64,000 nt of DNA, from positions 1 to 64,000 of the forward strand of contig JACJZJ010000002.1 in NCBI GenBank assembly GCA_020635675.1, read 5' to 3'. The notes beneath the pieces were generated by a model. That model was not told the origin of the DNA. It made no database searches and was given only the letters and a program-made list of their open reading frames with translations. The translations under genes and the position numbers were made by a program. Below, one piece after another: positions 1 through 9,600 of this stretch (positions within the stretch are counted from its first letter, which is position 1; every line of letters starts with the position of its first letter). The stretch is from Flavobacteriales bacterium. GTDB lineage: Bacteria; Bacteroidota; Bacteroidia; Flavobacteriales_F; PHOS-HE28.

Positions 1-597
1 TACATCGAAGCGGCGTTGGCGAGCAGCTACGAACTGGTCCACCCGTATGGCGATGCCGCCGGAGCGGAGCATGCCCCGGTGCCGGTGGAAGAAGCACCAG
101 GTACGCCACCCCCTCCGGGACCGATCGTCGGGGGATCCACCGCCTCTTCCAGCACCAACGAAACCAGTTCCAATGGTAAGGCGATCACTCCGAGCACCCG
201 GCTGCGCTTCACCGACTGGCTTTCGGAACCTGTCCGGATGCCTTCGGATGGATCGAACGGACCGGTGACACGATCACCCGGGACCGCATCTTCGGACGGA
301 CCTGTCGCCGAACCCGAAGCACCCCTGGACACCGGGTCCCTGATCGACCGGTTCATCGCCCAGCAGCATCCGGAACCGGTACCTACCGCGGCTTTCTTCA
401 CCCCGCAACAGGCGGCAAAACGGAGCCTGGAAGAGCGAATGGACCTGGTGACCGAGACCCTGGCGCGGATCTACGAGCAGCAGGGGAACCATGCCAAGGC
501 CATCGCCACTTACCGGGAGCTGGCGTTGAAATACCCCGCGAAAAGCGCTTACTTTGCGGCCCTTGTTCAAAAGCTGGAAGGCCGGACGAACAAGTAG
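1..597 (+). CDS. TPR-containing protein, 5' end outside the window
   Basis: The reading frame is open from the first base of the window, so the N-terminus is missing; no internal start is convincing. The visible part has a long Pro/Ser/Thr/Gly-rich, low-complexity stretch and then a short helical C-terminus (last ~60 residues) with one TPR-like pair around MDLVTETLARIYEQQGNHAK. The stop TAG is 15 bases before secG, which suggests co-transcription. In many Bacteroidota a small TPR or hypothetical gene precedes secG-groES-groEL, and this fits that position. TPR helices usually mediate protein-protein contacts. The partner is unknown and no function can be assigned beyond that. Confidence 0.7.
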   Translation, partial: YIEAALASSYELVHPYGDAAGAEHAPVPVEEAPGTPPPPGPIVGGSTASSSTNETSSNGKAITPSTRLRFTDWLSEPVRMPSDGSNGPVTRSPGTASSDGPVAEPEAPLDTGSLIDRFIAQQHPEPVPTAAFFTPQQAAKRSLEERMDLVTETLARIYEQQGNHAKAIATYRELALKYPAKSAYFAALVQKLEGRTNK

Positions 598-612
598 GAC
601 AAGCCTTTCATC

Positions 613-978
613 ATGGTAGCTATCTCGATCCTCATCCTGATCGTCTGCGGTCTTCTCGCCCTGGTCGTGCTCGCCCAGAACCCCAAAGGAGGCGGCCTGG
701 CGGCCGGTTTCACGGGTGCCCAACAGATCGGTGGTGTGCAGCGCACGGCGGACTTCCTGGAGAAATCGACCTGGACCCTGGCCGGCGCCCTTTTCGTGCT
801 GTGCCTGATCTCGGCCTCGATCCAAGGCAGCACCCGGCAGGTGGTGGACGAGTTGGATACGCCGAGCGAGCAGGTGACCTCGGGCAATGTGGACCCGAAC
901 GCCGTGGACCAGGACGTGGAGGACAGCGGCACCGAGCAGACGGTCCCAGACGCAGGCGAACCCGCTCCGGCCCAGTAG
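613..978 (+). CDS. secG: SecG, preprotein translocase subunit
   Basis: A 121-residue protein with the SecG plan: first membrane helix at residues 2-22, a Gly/Gln-rich cytoplasmic loop (QNPKGGGLAAGF, a strong family signature) and a second helix at about 53-70. SecG assists SecYE/SecA in moving proteins across the inner membrane. The C-terminal ~45 residues are acidic and Gln/Pro-rich, longer than in E. coli but common in Bacteroidota. It lies 15 bases after the TPR gene and upstream of groES, a conserved order in the phylum. An ATG in sequence context TCATCATGG is used as start. Confidence 0.93.
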   Translation: MVAISILILIVCGLLALVVLAQNPKGGGLAAGFTGAQQIGGVQRTADFLEKSTWTLAGALFVLCLISASIQGSTRQVVDELDTPSEQVTSGNVDPNAVDQDVEDSGTEQTVPDAGEPAPAQ

Positions 979-990
979 CCCCGGACAAGC

Positions 991-1009
991 TGTCAGCGCC
1001 TGACTGACA
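991..1009. promoter_or_regulatory. inverted repeat upstream of groES
   Basis: TGTCAG, seven bases, then CTGACA: a perfect 6-bp inverted repeat in the 134-base gap between secG and groES. It is not the CIRCE element (TTAGCACTC-N9-GAGTGCTAA), which is absent here. Its position about 100 bases upstream of the groES start suits an operator or heat-shock control site. That role is inferred from position and symmetry only. Confidence 0.35.
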
Positions 1010-1112
1010 ACCCATCCCTTCCAAGGGCAAGATCGACAGCCTACAGCTTCTGGCATGCCCCTTGACCGGGGGCGGCCACGATCGAAACCGCATCAAAATC
1101 ATCCCTACGTCA

Positions 1113-1406
1113 ATGGCAACGAAAGTGAAACCGCTGGCCGACCGCGTGCTCGTTGAAGCCGCCGCAGCCGAAGAGACCACCAAGGGGGGCATCATCATCC
1201 CCGACACCGCCAAGGAAAAGCCACAGCGTGGCAAAGTGATCGCCGCCGGCACCGGACGGGTGGCCGACGACGGCAAGGTGACGCCGCTCAGCGTGAAGGT
1301 GGGCGACGAGATCCTGTACGGCAAGTACAGCGGAACCGAGCTGAACCTCGACGGCAAGGACTACCTGATCATGCGCGAGAGCGATATCTACGCCGTCCTC
1401 AACTAA
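1113..1406 (+). CDS. groES: GroES, co-chaperonin (Cpn10)
   Basis: A 97-residue protein, the usual GroES length, starting MATKVKPLADRV and ending SDIYAVLN. It contains the mobile-loop region (EETTKGGIIIPDTAKEKPQ) that docks on GroEL and the typical VGDEILYGKYSGTEL segment. GroES caps the GroEL ring and closes the folding chamber in the cytoplasm. A longer frame begins at a TTG at 1062, but the added 17 residues do not resemble GroES, so the ATG at 1113 is preferred. It is followed after 35 bases by groEL, as expected for one groESL operon. Confidence 0.96.
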   Translation: MATKVKPLADRVLVEAAAAEETTKGGIIIPDTAKEKPQRGKVIAAGTGRVADDGKVTPLSVKVGDEILYGKYSGTELNLDGKDYLIMRESDIYAVLN

Positions 1407-1441
1407 AATACCTCACCTCGAGACCAAAAACCGATACTGCA

Positions 1442-1966
1442 ATGGCAGCCAAGAACATCCAATTCGAGCTGGACGCCCGCGATCGCCTGAAGAAGGGCGT
1501 GGACAGTCTGGCCAACGCCGTGAAAGTGACCCTCGGACCGAAGGGCCGCAACGTGATCATCGACAAGAAATACGGCGCCCCCAGCGTGACAAAGGACGGG
1601 GTGACCGTGGCCAAGGAGATCGAACTGAAGGAGCCCGTGGAGAACATGGGCGCCCAGATGGTGAAGGAAGTGGCCAGCAAGACCGCCGACGCGGCGGGTG
1701 ACGGCACCACCACCGCCACCGTGCTCGCCCAGGCCATCGTGACCGCCGGCCTGAAGAACGTGGCCGCCGGTGCCAATCCGATGGACCTCAAGCGCGGCAT
1801 CGACAAGGCCGTGACCACGGTGGTGGACGAGCTCAGGAAGATGAGCAAAACGGTCGGCGACAACGACGACAAGATCAAGCAGGTGGCCACCATCAGCGCC
1901 AACAACGATGAGACCATCGGCGCGCTGATCGCCGAAGCCATGGGCAAGGTCAAAAGGAGGGCGTGA
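1442..1966 (+). CDS. groEL: GroEL N-terminal part, cut by apparent frameshift
   Basis: This frame encodes 174 residues matching the equatorial and first intermediate part of chaperonin GroEL, including the nucleotide site GDGTTT at residues 86-91. Family members run on for ~545 residues, but here the frame leaves the family consensus at AMGKVKRRA and stops at 1964-1966. The expected continuation (KEG-VITVEEAK) is encoded in the next frame. Restoring one base in or next to the A-run at 1952-1955 (for example AAAA to AAAAA) gives an uninterrupted ~545-residue GroEL. It is either a consensus error or a real lesion; see findings. Identity as GroEL is not in doubt. Confidence 0.93.
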   Translation: MAAKNIQFELDARDRLKKGVDSLANAVKVTLGPKGRNVIIDKKYGAPSVTKDGVTVAKEIELKEPVENMGAQMVKEVASKTADAAGDGTTTATVLAQAIVTAGLKNVAAGANPMDLKRGIDKAVTTVVDELRKMSKTVGDNDDKIKQVATISANNDETIGALIAEAMGKVKRRA

Positions 1967-3078
1967 TCACCGTGGAGGAAGCGAAAGGCACCGACACCAC
2001 CGTGGAAGTGGTGGAGGGGATGCAGTTCGACCGCGGCTACCTCAGCCCGTACTTCGTGACCAACGCCGACAAGATGGAGGCCGAGCTGGAGAGCCCCTAC
2101 ATCCCGATCTACGACAAGAAGATCAGCAGCATGAAGGAGCTCCTGCCGATCCTGGAGAAGAGCGCGCAGACCGGCAAGCCCCTGCCGATCATCAGCGAGG
2201 ACGTGGACGGCGAGGCCCTGGCCACCCTGGTGGTGAACAAGATCCGCGGCGCCCTGAAAGTGGCCGCCGTGAAAGCCCCCGGCTTCGGTGATCGCCGCAA
2301 GGCCATGCTCGAGGACATCGCCGTACTGACCGGTGGCACCGTGATCAGCGAGGAGCGCGGCTACAAGTTGGAGAACGCCGACCTGAGCTACCTCGGCAAG
2401 GCCGAGAAGATCACGATCGACAAGGACAACACCACGATCGTGAACGGCGCCGGCAAGAAGGCCGACATCACCGCCCGCGTCAACCAGATCAAGGCGCAGA
2501 TCGAGACCACCACGAGCGACTACGACAAGGAGAAGCTGCAGGAACGCCTGGCCAAGCTGGCCGGTGGCGTGGCGGTGCTCTACGTTGGTGCGGCCACCGA
2601 AGTGGAGATGAAGGAGAAGAAGGACCGCGTGGACGACGCCCTGCACGCCACCCGCGCTGCGGTGGAGGAAGGCATCGTGGCCGGCGGCGGCGTGGCCTAC
2701 ATCCGCGCCCAGAAGTCGCTGGAGAAGCTCGAAGGTGCCAACACCGATGAGACCACCGGTATCGGCATCGTGCGCCGCGCGCTGGAGGAGCCCCTCCGCC
2801 AGATCGTGGCCAACGCCGGCATCGAAGGAAGCATCGTGGTGCAGAAGGTGCGCGAGGGAAAGAGCGACTTCGGTTTCAACGCCCGCACCGAGGAGTACGA
2901 GAACCTGTTCGCCGCCGGCGTGATCGATCCGACCAAGGTGACCCGCATCGCCCTGGAGAACGCGGCCTCGATCGCCAGCATGCTGCTCACCACCGAGTGC
3001 GTGATCAGCGAGGAGAAGGAGGAGAAGGCCCCCGCGATGCCGCACGGCGGCATGGGCGGCGGCATGGACATGATGTAA
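1963..3078 (+). CDS. groEL: GroEL C-terminal part, continuation after frameshift
   Basis: The 371 residues from VITVEEAKGTDTT to the Gly/Met tail GGMGGGMDMM are the apical domain, second intermediate domain and C-terminal equatorial segment of GroEL. Together with the preceding fragment they add up to one full-length chaperonin. The overlapping GTGA (GTG at 1963, TGA at 1964) with AGGAGG just before it could look like translational coupling. However, that spacing is only two bases, and a GroEL split inside the first intermediate domain is not a known functional form. Read 1442-3078 as one gene with a missing base. Confidence 0.93.
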   Translation: MITVEEAKGTDTTVEVVEGMQFDRGYLSPYFVTNADKMEAELESPYIPIYDKKISSMKELLPILEKSAQTGKPLPIISEDVDGEALATLVVNKIRGALKVAAVKAPGFGDRRKAMLEDIAVLTGGTVISEERGYKLENADLSYLGKAEKITIDKDNTTIVNGAGKKADITARVNQIKAQIETTTSDYDKEKLQERLAKLAGGVAVLYVGAATEVEMKEKKDRVDDALHATRAAVEEGIVAGGGVAYIRAQKSLEKLEGANTDETTGIGIVRRALEEPLRQIVANAGIEGSIVVQKVREGKSDFGFNARTEEYENLFAAGVIDPTKVTRIALENAASIASMLLTTECVISEEKEEKAPAMPHGGMGGGMDMM

Positions 3079-3102
3079 GGTCCAACCGTTCCCAACAAAT
3101 GC

Positions 3103-3130
3103 AAACCCCGGTCAGCAATGGCCGGGGTTT
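3103..3130 (+). terminator. terminator-like hairpin after groEL
   Basis: AAACCCCGG, a 10-base loop, then CCGGGGTTT: a perfect 9-bp GC-rich stem 25 bases after the groEL stop. There is no long T-tract beyond the TTT in the stem, so strength is uncertain. It separates groESL from the two-component genes. Confidence 0.6.
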
Positions 3131-3176
3131 GTCGTATCCGTCCATCCTCCGTGATGATCCCGTGATGAACTTCGGC

Positions 3177-3184
3177 CAACTTTG
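3177..3184 (+). promoter_or_regulatory. candidate -7 element for the response regulator
   Basis: CAACTTTG matches the Bacteroidota -7 consensus TAnnTTTG except at the first base. It ends only 5 bases before the ATG at 3190, so a transcript from it would be leaderless or nearly so. No clear -33 TTG was found at the right distance. Confidence 0.35.
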
Positions 3185-3189
3185 CCGAC

Positions 3190-3882
3190 ATGCGTCGCAT
3201 CCTGTTGATCGAGGACGACAAGGACATCAGCGATCTGGTCCGCCTGCACCTTACCGATCTGCAATACGAGGTGGAGCAGGTTTACGATGGCCGTGAAGGA
3301 CTGGCGCGCGCACTGGAACAACGGCACTGCTTGATCGTACTCGATCTGATGCTGCCGCGGCTGGACGGCATCAGCATCTGCCAGAAGCTTCGGGCGGAGC
3401 GGGTGGCCATACCGATCCTCATGCTGACCAGTCGCGCGGAGGAGATCGACAAGGTGATCGGGCTGGAGACCGGCGCGGACGATTACATGACGAAACCGTT
3501 CAGCGTGCGCGAACTGCTTGCGCGCGTGAAAGCGTTGCTGCGCCGCATGGAGCGCACACCCGAGCAGTTGCCTCAGGCCGATGATATCGACATACCGGGA
3601 CTGCACATCGATACGCGCAAGCGATCGGTGGAGGTCCACGGTACGCGGGTCGAGCTGACACCGAGAGAATACGATCTGCTCCTCCATCTGGCCCAGCATC
3701 CGGGGGTCACCTTCACACGGGAGGAGTTGCTGTCCAAGGTCTGGGGCCTTGAGTACACCGGATACGAGCACACGGTCAACTCCCACATCAATCGCCTTCG
3801 CAACAAGGTGGAGCGGAAGATCACCGAACCGGAGTTCATCCTGACCACCTGGGGTGTGGGGTATCGTTTCTCCGATGCGTGA
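3190..3882 (+). CDS. OmpR/PhoB-family response regulator
   Basis: 230 residues: an N-terminal receiver domain with acidic pocket E8-D9-D10, phosphoacceptor D52 (IVLDLMLP), T80 and K102 (TKPFS), then a winged-helix DNA-binding domain (ELTPREYDLLLHL and WGVGYRF). Phosphorylation by the partner kinase should control DNA binding. The stop overlaps the kinase start (ATGCGTGA), so the pair is translationally coupled. Targets are unknown. Of the neighbours, the lipoprotein downstream is the closest same-strand candidate, but nothing in the sequence links them. Confidence 0.93.
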   Translation: MRRILLIEDDKDISDLVRLHLTDLQYEVEQVYDGREGLARALEQRHCLIVLDLMLPRLDGISICQKLRAERVAIPILMLTSRAEEIDKVIGLETGADDYMTKPFSVRELLARVKALLRRMERTPEQLPQADDIDIPGLHIDTRKRSVEVHGTRVELTPREYDLLLHLAQHPGVTFTREELLSKVWGLEYTGYEHTVNSHINRLRNKVERKITEPEFILTTWGVGYRFSDA

Positions 3883-5362
3883 GGCACCACATCGAGTCCC
3901 TTGGGGCTCCGGTCTTTTCTGGAAGGTCTCGGCGATCTTCCTGGTGGTGTTGCTGGTATTCGCGGGGATCACGCTGAAGGTCCATATCGACACCTCCCGG
4001 AACTACGCGCTGGAGGTCGCGCAGCGTCTGAACCACGACCTGGCGGCGCACACGGTCAACGAGATCCGGCCCTTTCTGAACGGAGAGGTCGCCGAAGAGA
4101 AGATCGGCACGCTGATGCATTCGATGATGGCGGTGAACCCCAGCATCGAGGTGTACGTGCTGGATACCGCGGGGAAGATCCTGAAATACGTGGCGCTCGA
4201 TGGCGAGGTAAAGCTGGACAGCGTTGGGATGGACCCCATCCGTCGTTTTGTGGCCGGCCCCCGGGAACAGGTGCCGATCGTGGGCGATGATCCCCGGGCC
4301 CCCGGTGAACAGAAGATCTTCAGCGCAGCAGCCGTGGAGGAGAACGGCCGCATCGAGGGCTATGTGTACATCATCCTTGCGAGCCAGGAATATGCGGGCG
4401 CGGCGGACACGCTTTTCGGCAGCTACTTCCTCCAATTGGGCAGCCGGTCGATCCTGTTCGCCTTCCTGCTGACGGTGGTGGGGGGCCTGCTGGCGATCTA
4501 CTTCATCACAATGGACCTGGACCGGATCATCGCCGGGTTCCGCCGTTTCCAATCGGGCGATCTGGGCACGCGTATCCATCCCCCCGGCCGTGGCGCTTTG
4601 GGCCACGTGGCCACGACCTTCAATGACATGGCGGGGACCATCGAACGGAACATCGAGGAGCTCAAGGGGATGGACAAGTTGCGGAAGGAACTGATCGGCA
4701 ACGTGAGCCACGATCTGCGCACGCCGATCGCCGCGATCCAAGGCTACGCCGAAACGCTGTTGATGAAAGAAGACCGCCTGTCCGCCGACGAAAGGCGTGA
4801 TCATCTCCGGACGATCATGCAGAGCGCCGAGCGCCTGCGTCGGCTCGTGGACGACCTTTTCACTCTGAGCAAGCTCGAGGCAGGCCAGACCGAACTGGAG
4901 CTGGAGCCGCTGTCGTTGGGTGAACTGGTGCACGACGTGGTGAACAAACTCCGGTTGCTGGCGAAGGAGAAGAACGTGAGCATCAACATCATCATGGCGA
5001 AGGACCTGCCGATCGTGGAAGTGGATGTGCGCCAGATCGACCGGGTGCTGCAGAACCTTCTGCACAACGCGATCAAGTTCTGCCGGCCGGGGGACCACAT
5101 CACGGTGGAACTGGACGGCACGCGGCCGGACGCCGTGGAGGTGCGCATCAGCGACACTGGTATCGGGATCCCGGAGGACGAGCTGCCGCACATCTTCGAC
5201 CGGTACTTCAGTGGTGGCCGCTCCCTGAAAGGGGACGGGGCCGGGCTCGGGCTGGCCATCGTGAAACGCATCCTGCAGATGCACGGGAGCGATGTGGAGG
5301 TCAGCAGCAAGCCCGACGCGGGAAGCACATTCAGCTTTACCCTGCGCTCGCGCATCGCCTGA
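3875..5362 (+). CDS. Sensor histidine kinase, partner of the upstream regulator
   Basis: 495 residues from the ATG at 3875; a start at 3854 would only add residues overlapping the regulator. Order: membrane helix ~13-34, periplasmic sensor region of ~155 residues with PAS/Cache-like features (IEVYVLDTAGKIL), second helix ~193-213, HAMP linker, dimerisation and phosphoacceptor helix with His279 (NVSHDLRTPI), and a HATPase_c domain with N box (LLHNAIKF), DTGIGIP and GAGLGLAIV. It is a complete, apparently active inner-membrane kinase. The signal it senses is not evident. Confidence 0.92.
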   Translation: MREAPHRVPWGSGLFWKVSAIFLVVLLVFAGITLKVHIDTSRNYALEVAQRLNHDLAAHTVNEIRPFLNGEVAEEKIGTLMHSMMAVNPSIEVYVLDTAGKILKYVALDGEVKLDSVGMDPIRRFVAGPREQVPIVGDDPRAPGEQKIFSAAAVEENGRIEGYVYIILASQEYAGAADTLFGSYFLQLGSRSILFAFLLTVVGGLLAIYFITMDLDRIIAGFRRFQSGDLGTRIHPPGRGALGHVATTFNDMAGTIERNIEELKGMDKLRKELIGNVSHDLRTPIAAIQGYAETLLMKEDRLSADERRDHLRTIMQSAERLRRLVDDLFTLSKLEAGQTELELEPLSLGELVHDVVNKLRLLAKEKNVSINIIMAKDLPIVEVDVRQIDRVLQNLLHNAIKFCRPGDHITVELDGTRPDAVEVRISDTGIGIPEDELPHIFDRYFSGGRSLKGDGAGLGLAIVKRILQMHGSDVEVSSKPDAGSTFSFTLRSRIA

Positions 5363-5462
5363 GCGGTCGCGATCAAAAGTGATCGGTGCGTGATCGCATC
5401 GTGATCACCCTCCGGGACCTTCGTGGTCGTGGTCCTCCCATGGGCCCGAAACCGATAAGACC

Positions 5463-6416
5463 ATGAAGTATCCGATGAAAACGTTCAGCACGATCGCGAT
5501 GATGGGGCTGGCCCTGGCGGCGTGCAAAAAGGACGAGATGGAGGACATGTCCTCATCCAACAACAACCCCAATGCCGGGCCTGCCATCGACCCGAGCACC
5601 GCACCGCGGGTGTCCGTGGACCGGTTCAGCATGGACGCCGGACATCTGTTCGTCAGGGACGGGTCCAATGGACTGCCCGGCGCGAACGCACCCATCGACT
5701 TCGACCAGGCCCCGTTCATCACAATGGGGCTCGGCCCCAACGGCGAACACGTCGAGTACTACAACTTCGATGTAATGCCGACGACGCCCGCGCCGATCTG
5801 GGTGCTCTTCCGCGAGGGGGCGAGCGACCCTGTCAGCGGACAGTTGAACATCATCGACAAGATCCCGGGCGAGAGCGGGTACAACGATCTCTGGCAGGTA
5901 TACAAGGTGACGGTGCCGAGCGACTATGTCGCCAATTCGGTGACGAGCCGCGCGGAGATCGCCGCGCTGGGCTACATGGTGCAACCGCAGACCCTGATCG
6001 TCAATTGCCCGATCGTACCGGATGGCTCCACCGCGATGAAGCGCCTGAACGGCGAGAGCAACGCCCTGGTGCAGTGCTGGTACCAGGACCAGGTCGGCTT
6101 CTACTTCAACTTCTCCGAGCACACGTTGATGGGTCCGCCGGTCCCGACATCACCGATCTACGTCACCTTCAACATCAACCCCGACCAGCCCGACGGCGGA
6201 CCACCCTCCGGTTTCGTTACGGAGATGGGCAACATGCAGACCCACAACGTGATCGCAACACTTCCGGCGGACATGACGTACTCGCCACTTTGGAACGTGC
6301 AGATCTATGACAACGCGAACTTCAGCATGGTGAGCGACCTGAGCTCGGCGCAAATGGCCAACATCCTGGTGAACGGCGCCGCGCTGGTGAACTGTCCTGT
6401 GGTGAGCGTTCAATGA
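5463..6416 (+). CDS. Predicted secreted lipoprotein, unknown function
   Basis: 317 residues with a lipoprotein signal peptide: hydrophobic run and lipobox LALAAC with the lipidated cysteine at residue 21, followed by a Lys/Glu/Asp and Ser/Asn-rich linker. The mature part has no catalytic motif I recognise and looks like an all-beta secreted protein; two cysteines (NCPIV and NCPVV contexts) occur late. An in-frame ATG four codons in is an equally plausible start. It stands alone between a kinase and a terminator. Likely located in the outer membrane or on the surface. Confidence 0.8.
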   Translation: MKYPMKTFSTIAMMGLALAACKKDEMEDMSSSNNNPNAGPAIDPSTAPRVSVDRFSMDAGHLFVRDGSNGLPGANAPIDFDQAPFITMGLGPNGEHVEYYNFDVMPTTPAPIWVLFREGASDPVSGQLNIIDKIPGESGYNDLWQVYKVTVPSDYVANSVTSRAEIAALGYMVQPQTLIVNCPIVPDGSTAMKRLNGESNALVQCWYQDQVGFYFNFSEHTLMGPPVPTSPIYVTFNINPDQPDGGPPSGFVTEMGNMQTHNVIATLPADMTYSPLWNVQIYDNANFSMVSDLSSAQMANILVNGAALVNCPVVSVQ

Positions 6417-6460
6417 GCCGCATCCGCGTCCCCGCGTGAGGTTCCGGGACGGTGCAAGGA

Positions 6461-6485
6461 GGCCTCCATCCGAGGGATGGGGGCC
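6461..6485 (+). terminator. terminator hairpin after the lipoprotein gene
   Basis: GGCCTCCATCC, loop GAG, GGATGGGGGCC: an 11-bp stem with one G-U wobble, followed by TTCATCTTT. It lies 44 bases after the stop and before the TonB receptor, so it closes the lipoprotein transcript. Confidence 0.75.
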
Positions 6486-6603
6486 TTCATCTTTCCCGTC
6501 CCGCGCGTGGCTTGAGCTTCGTCCACAAATAGATCAGCGTTAACGGAACGGAAACACCTCGACCGCACCCCTGCGGCTATCCTTGCCCACCCGAAAGGAA
6601 GCC

Positions 6604-9600
6604 ATGTTCCGGTCGCTGGTCGCATTCGTTCTGTTGTTGGTCGCGGGCATCGTACAGGCCCAGGGCACGGTGCGCGGCAAGGTGACCGACCCACGCGGGG
6701 AGGCCTTGATCGGTGCGACGATCGTTTTGAAGGACGACCCCGGCACCGGAACGACGACCGATCTGGACGGCAACTACTCATTGCGCCTCGATCGTTCAGG
6801 ACCCACCATCATCGTTGTGGCGTTCGTCAGCTTCGAATCTCAGGAGCTCACCCTGGAGCCGAAGAGCGGCGAGGTGGTGGTCGCCAATTTCGAACTGGCC
6901 GAGAAGAACATCGAGCTGAAGCAGGTGGAGGTCGTCGCGAAAGCCCGTCGTTCCGGCGATGCCTACCTGGAGCGGATGAAAGTGAACTCAGCCACGAACG
7001 TCGATTTCATTTCCAAGGACGTGATGGCCCGGACCGGCGATGGCGATGCGGCCTCGGCCGTGAAGCGGATCACCGGTGTTTCGACCGTCGGCTCGTTCGT
7101 GACCGTCCGTGGGCTGGCGGACCGTTACATCGTGAACACGATCAATGGCTCCAGGGTGCCGACGTTGGACCCGTTCACCAACAACCTGCGGCTCGATCTG
7201 TTCCCCACGGGTCTGTTGGACAATATCGTGATCACCAAGACGGCCTCACCGGACCTGCCTGGTGACTGGTCTGGGGCCTACCTGTCCATGAACACCAGTG
7301 ACTATCCTTCGCGCTTGATGGTGAGCATCTCCAGCGCGATCGGTTACAACCCGAACTCGAGCTACAAGAAGATCGTGAGCGCGAGCATCGGTTCGACCGA
7401 TCTGCTCGGCTGGGACGACGGGTCGCGCGACGTGCCGGACGGCGTTCCCTCCGACGTGGAGGATTTCCCCACGTTCGTCGACCCCGATCTGTACCAGCAG
7501 CTCGTCCTGCTCGGCCTTCAGAACTGGCTCGACCACTATGGCATCACCGGGTCCACGCCCGGATTCACCTCCACGAACATGGGCACCAGCAGCACCTTGC
7601 AGCATCTTGCTCTCACAGAGCTCGGACTGCTTCCCCCGGCGCTGCTCAATGATGCGAACGCGGTGCAGGTGGCCGTGGACGCATACAATTCCATGTACGA
7701 CCTGCCCTACTTCTCACCCACCGTGAACGGCGAACTCGCCACATTGAACAACAAATGGGACAATTCGCACTGGCGCGTGGGCGAAACGACCGGCGACCCG
7801 AACTACAACATCTCCCTGAGCATCGGGAACCAGGTGGACCTGTTCAAGAAGAAGGAGCAGCCCAAACAGCTGGGCTATCTGATCGGGTTGCGGTACATGG
7901 CGGAGACGCAATACGATGCGGAGTCGACCATCGAGCGATCGCCCGAGCGGTACGATGATGAGAACCCCGGTGATATCTACTTCAAGAAGGGCGACCAGAA
8001 GGTCAGCCAGGTGTCCAACGGCTGGAACGCCCTGGGCAACCTCTCCTTCAAGCTCGATCGGAACAACACGTTCTCCCTGATGGCGATGGCGAACGTGCTG
8101 GGCCAGAACAATGCGCGTTACCTACAGTACCTGCAGCCCGGGATCAACAGCTCGACCTTCGTTTCCGAGGACCAGTTCTACGAACAGCGCCGGCTCTGGG
8201 TCTTTCAATACGGCAGCAAGCATCTGATCCCGGCGTTGAACCTGACCGTGAACGCGGATGTGAGCTATTCCACCGGTGAAAGGGACGTCCTGGACATGAA
8301 GTCGGTGAAGTACATCCTTCCCCCGCCGGGGCAGCCCATCTCGGACGTGGATGGAGCGCAGGGCCCGCCGGGAAGGATCTACCGCTATCTGAACGAGGAC
8401 ATGTTGGATGCGCGACTCGGCCTTGAGCTACCCCTGGCCGACGACGTGAAACGCCCGAGGAAGTTCAAATTCGGCGGGGCCTTCCGGCACGACGAGCGCA
8501 CGAACGAACAGAAATATTACACGGTCCTCGATGCCCCTGGGCCCACGCAATGGGAGGATCCGGGTCGGTTCGAGCTGGGTCCCGACGGCCGGTTCCCCTC
8601 GCGCTACGCACCCTATGGCTCGTTCAAGGACAATGACATCGGCATCCTGGACGTCTGGGCGGGCTATGCCATGGTGGACCTGGCCTTGAGCGGTCGGCTG
8701 CGGCTTGTAGCCGGCGCGCGAGCGGAGCACACCGACCTGATCAGCGACATCCAACGGTTCCATGAGCTGAACATCGCTGCGGACGACACCATCCGGGGCA
8801 CGGTAGGCGACGTTTCGATCAACGGCGCACTGACGCCGGAGCCCAAGCCCGCGCGACCCGGTCAGATCGACCAATGGGACCTGCTGCCCAGTGCGAACCT
8901 GATCTACAAGCTGCGCGACCAGGTGGACGCCCCGATGAACCTGCGCCTGAGCTATTTCCGCTCACTGGGGCGACCGAGCTTCCGGGAATTCTCCGTGGTC
9001 CAATACTATGACTACCTCTTGCAGGCGACGATCTACGGCAATCCGGACCTCCGGATGACACGGATCGACAACGCCGACGTTCGTCTGGAGTATTTTTTCA
9101 AGAACGGGGACAACATCTCGCTCAGCGGGTTCTACAAGCATTTCGAGGACCACATCGAACTGCTGCAGACCGCGGGCGGAGGCTTCACCTGGCGCAACGC
9201 GAACAGCTCGCATGTTTATGGCGCGGAGCTGGAGGGCAAGTTCCGGATCCTACGCGGCCTGGTATGGCGAGGTAACCTGACCCTGATGTCGTCAGAGTCG
9301 GAACTCACCTTCAATGTCAACGGGGAAGAGCGTGATTTCACCACAGAGATGTTCGGTCAGGCGCCATACATCGTCAATTCGATGCTGTCGTACGGCCTGG
9401 ACAGCCTGCAGCTGACCTTCGGTGTCTCATACAACGTCCAGGGGCCGAAACTGGCGGTGACCAACTCGGAGGTCGCCCCGGATGGCATCCGTGCGTACGA
9501 AATGCCGCGTCATCTGATCGACATCACCGTGAACAAGAAGTTCGGGAAGCATTGGGGCGTGAAGTTCCGCGTACGCGACCTTTTGAACGCGCCGCGGCGC

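Noticed and set aside
979..1112. CIRCE/HrcA operator before groES
   Set aside because: The TTAGCACTC-N9-GAGTGCTAA pattern is absent; only the unrelated TGTCAG repeat is present.
1948..1966. Programmed -1 frameshift in groEL
   Set aside because: The site reads C-AAA-AGG, so the P-site tRNA could not re-pair well after slipping, no stimulatory structure is evident, and such control of GroEL is not known to me. A missing base is simpler.
1399..3045. A 548-codon minus-strand frame opposite groEL
   Set aside because: Shadow frame typical of GC-rich coding DNA; the product is Leu/Val/His-rich low-complexity sequence and the plus strand is clearly GroEL.
3836..5284. A 482-codon minus-strand frame opposite the histidine kinase
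   Set aside because: Shadow frame; the plus strand has all kinase motifs and is coupled to the regulator.
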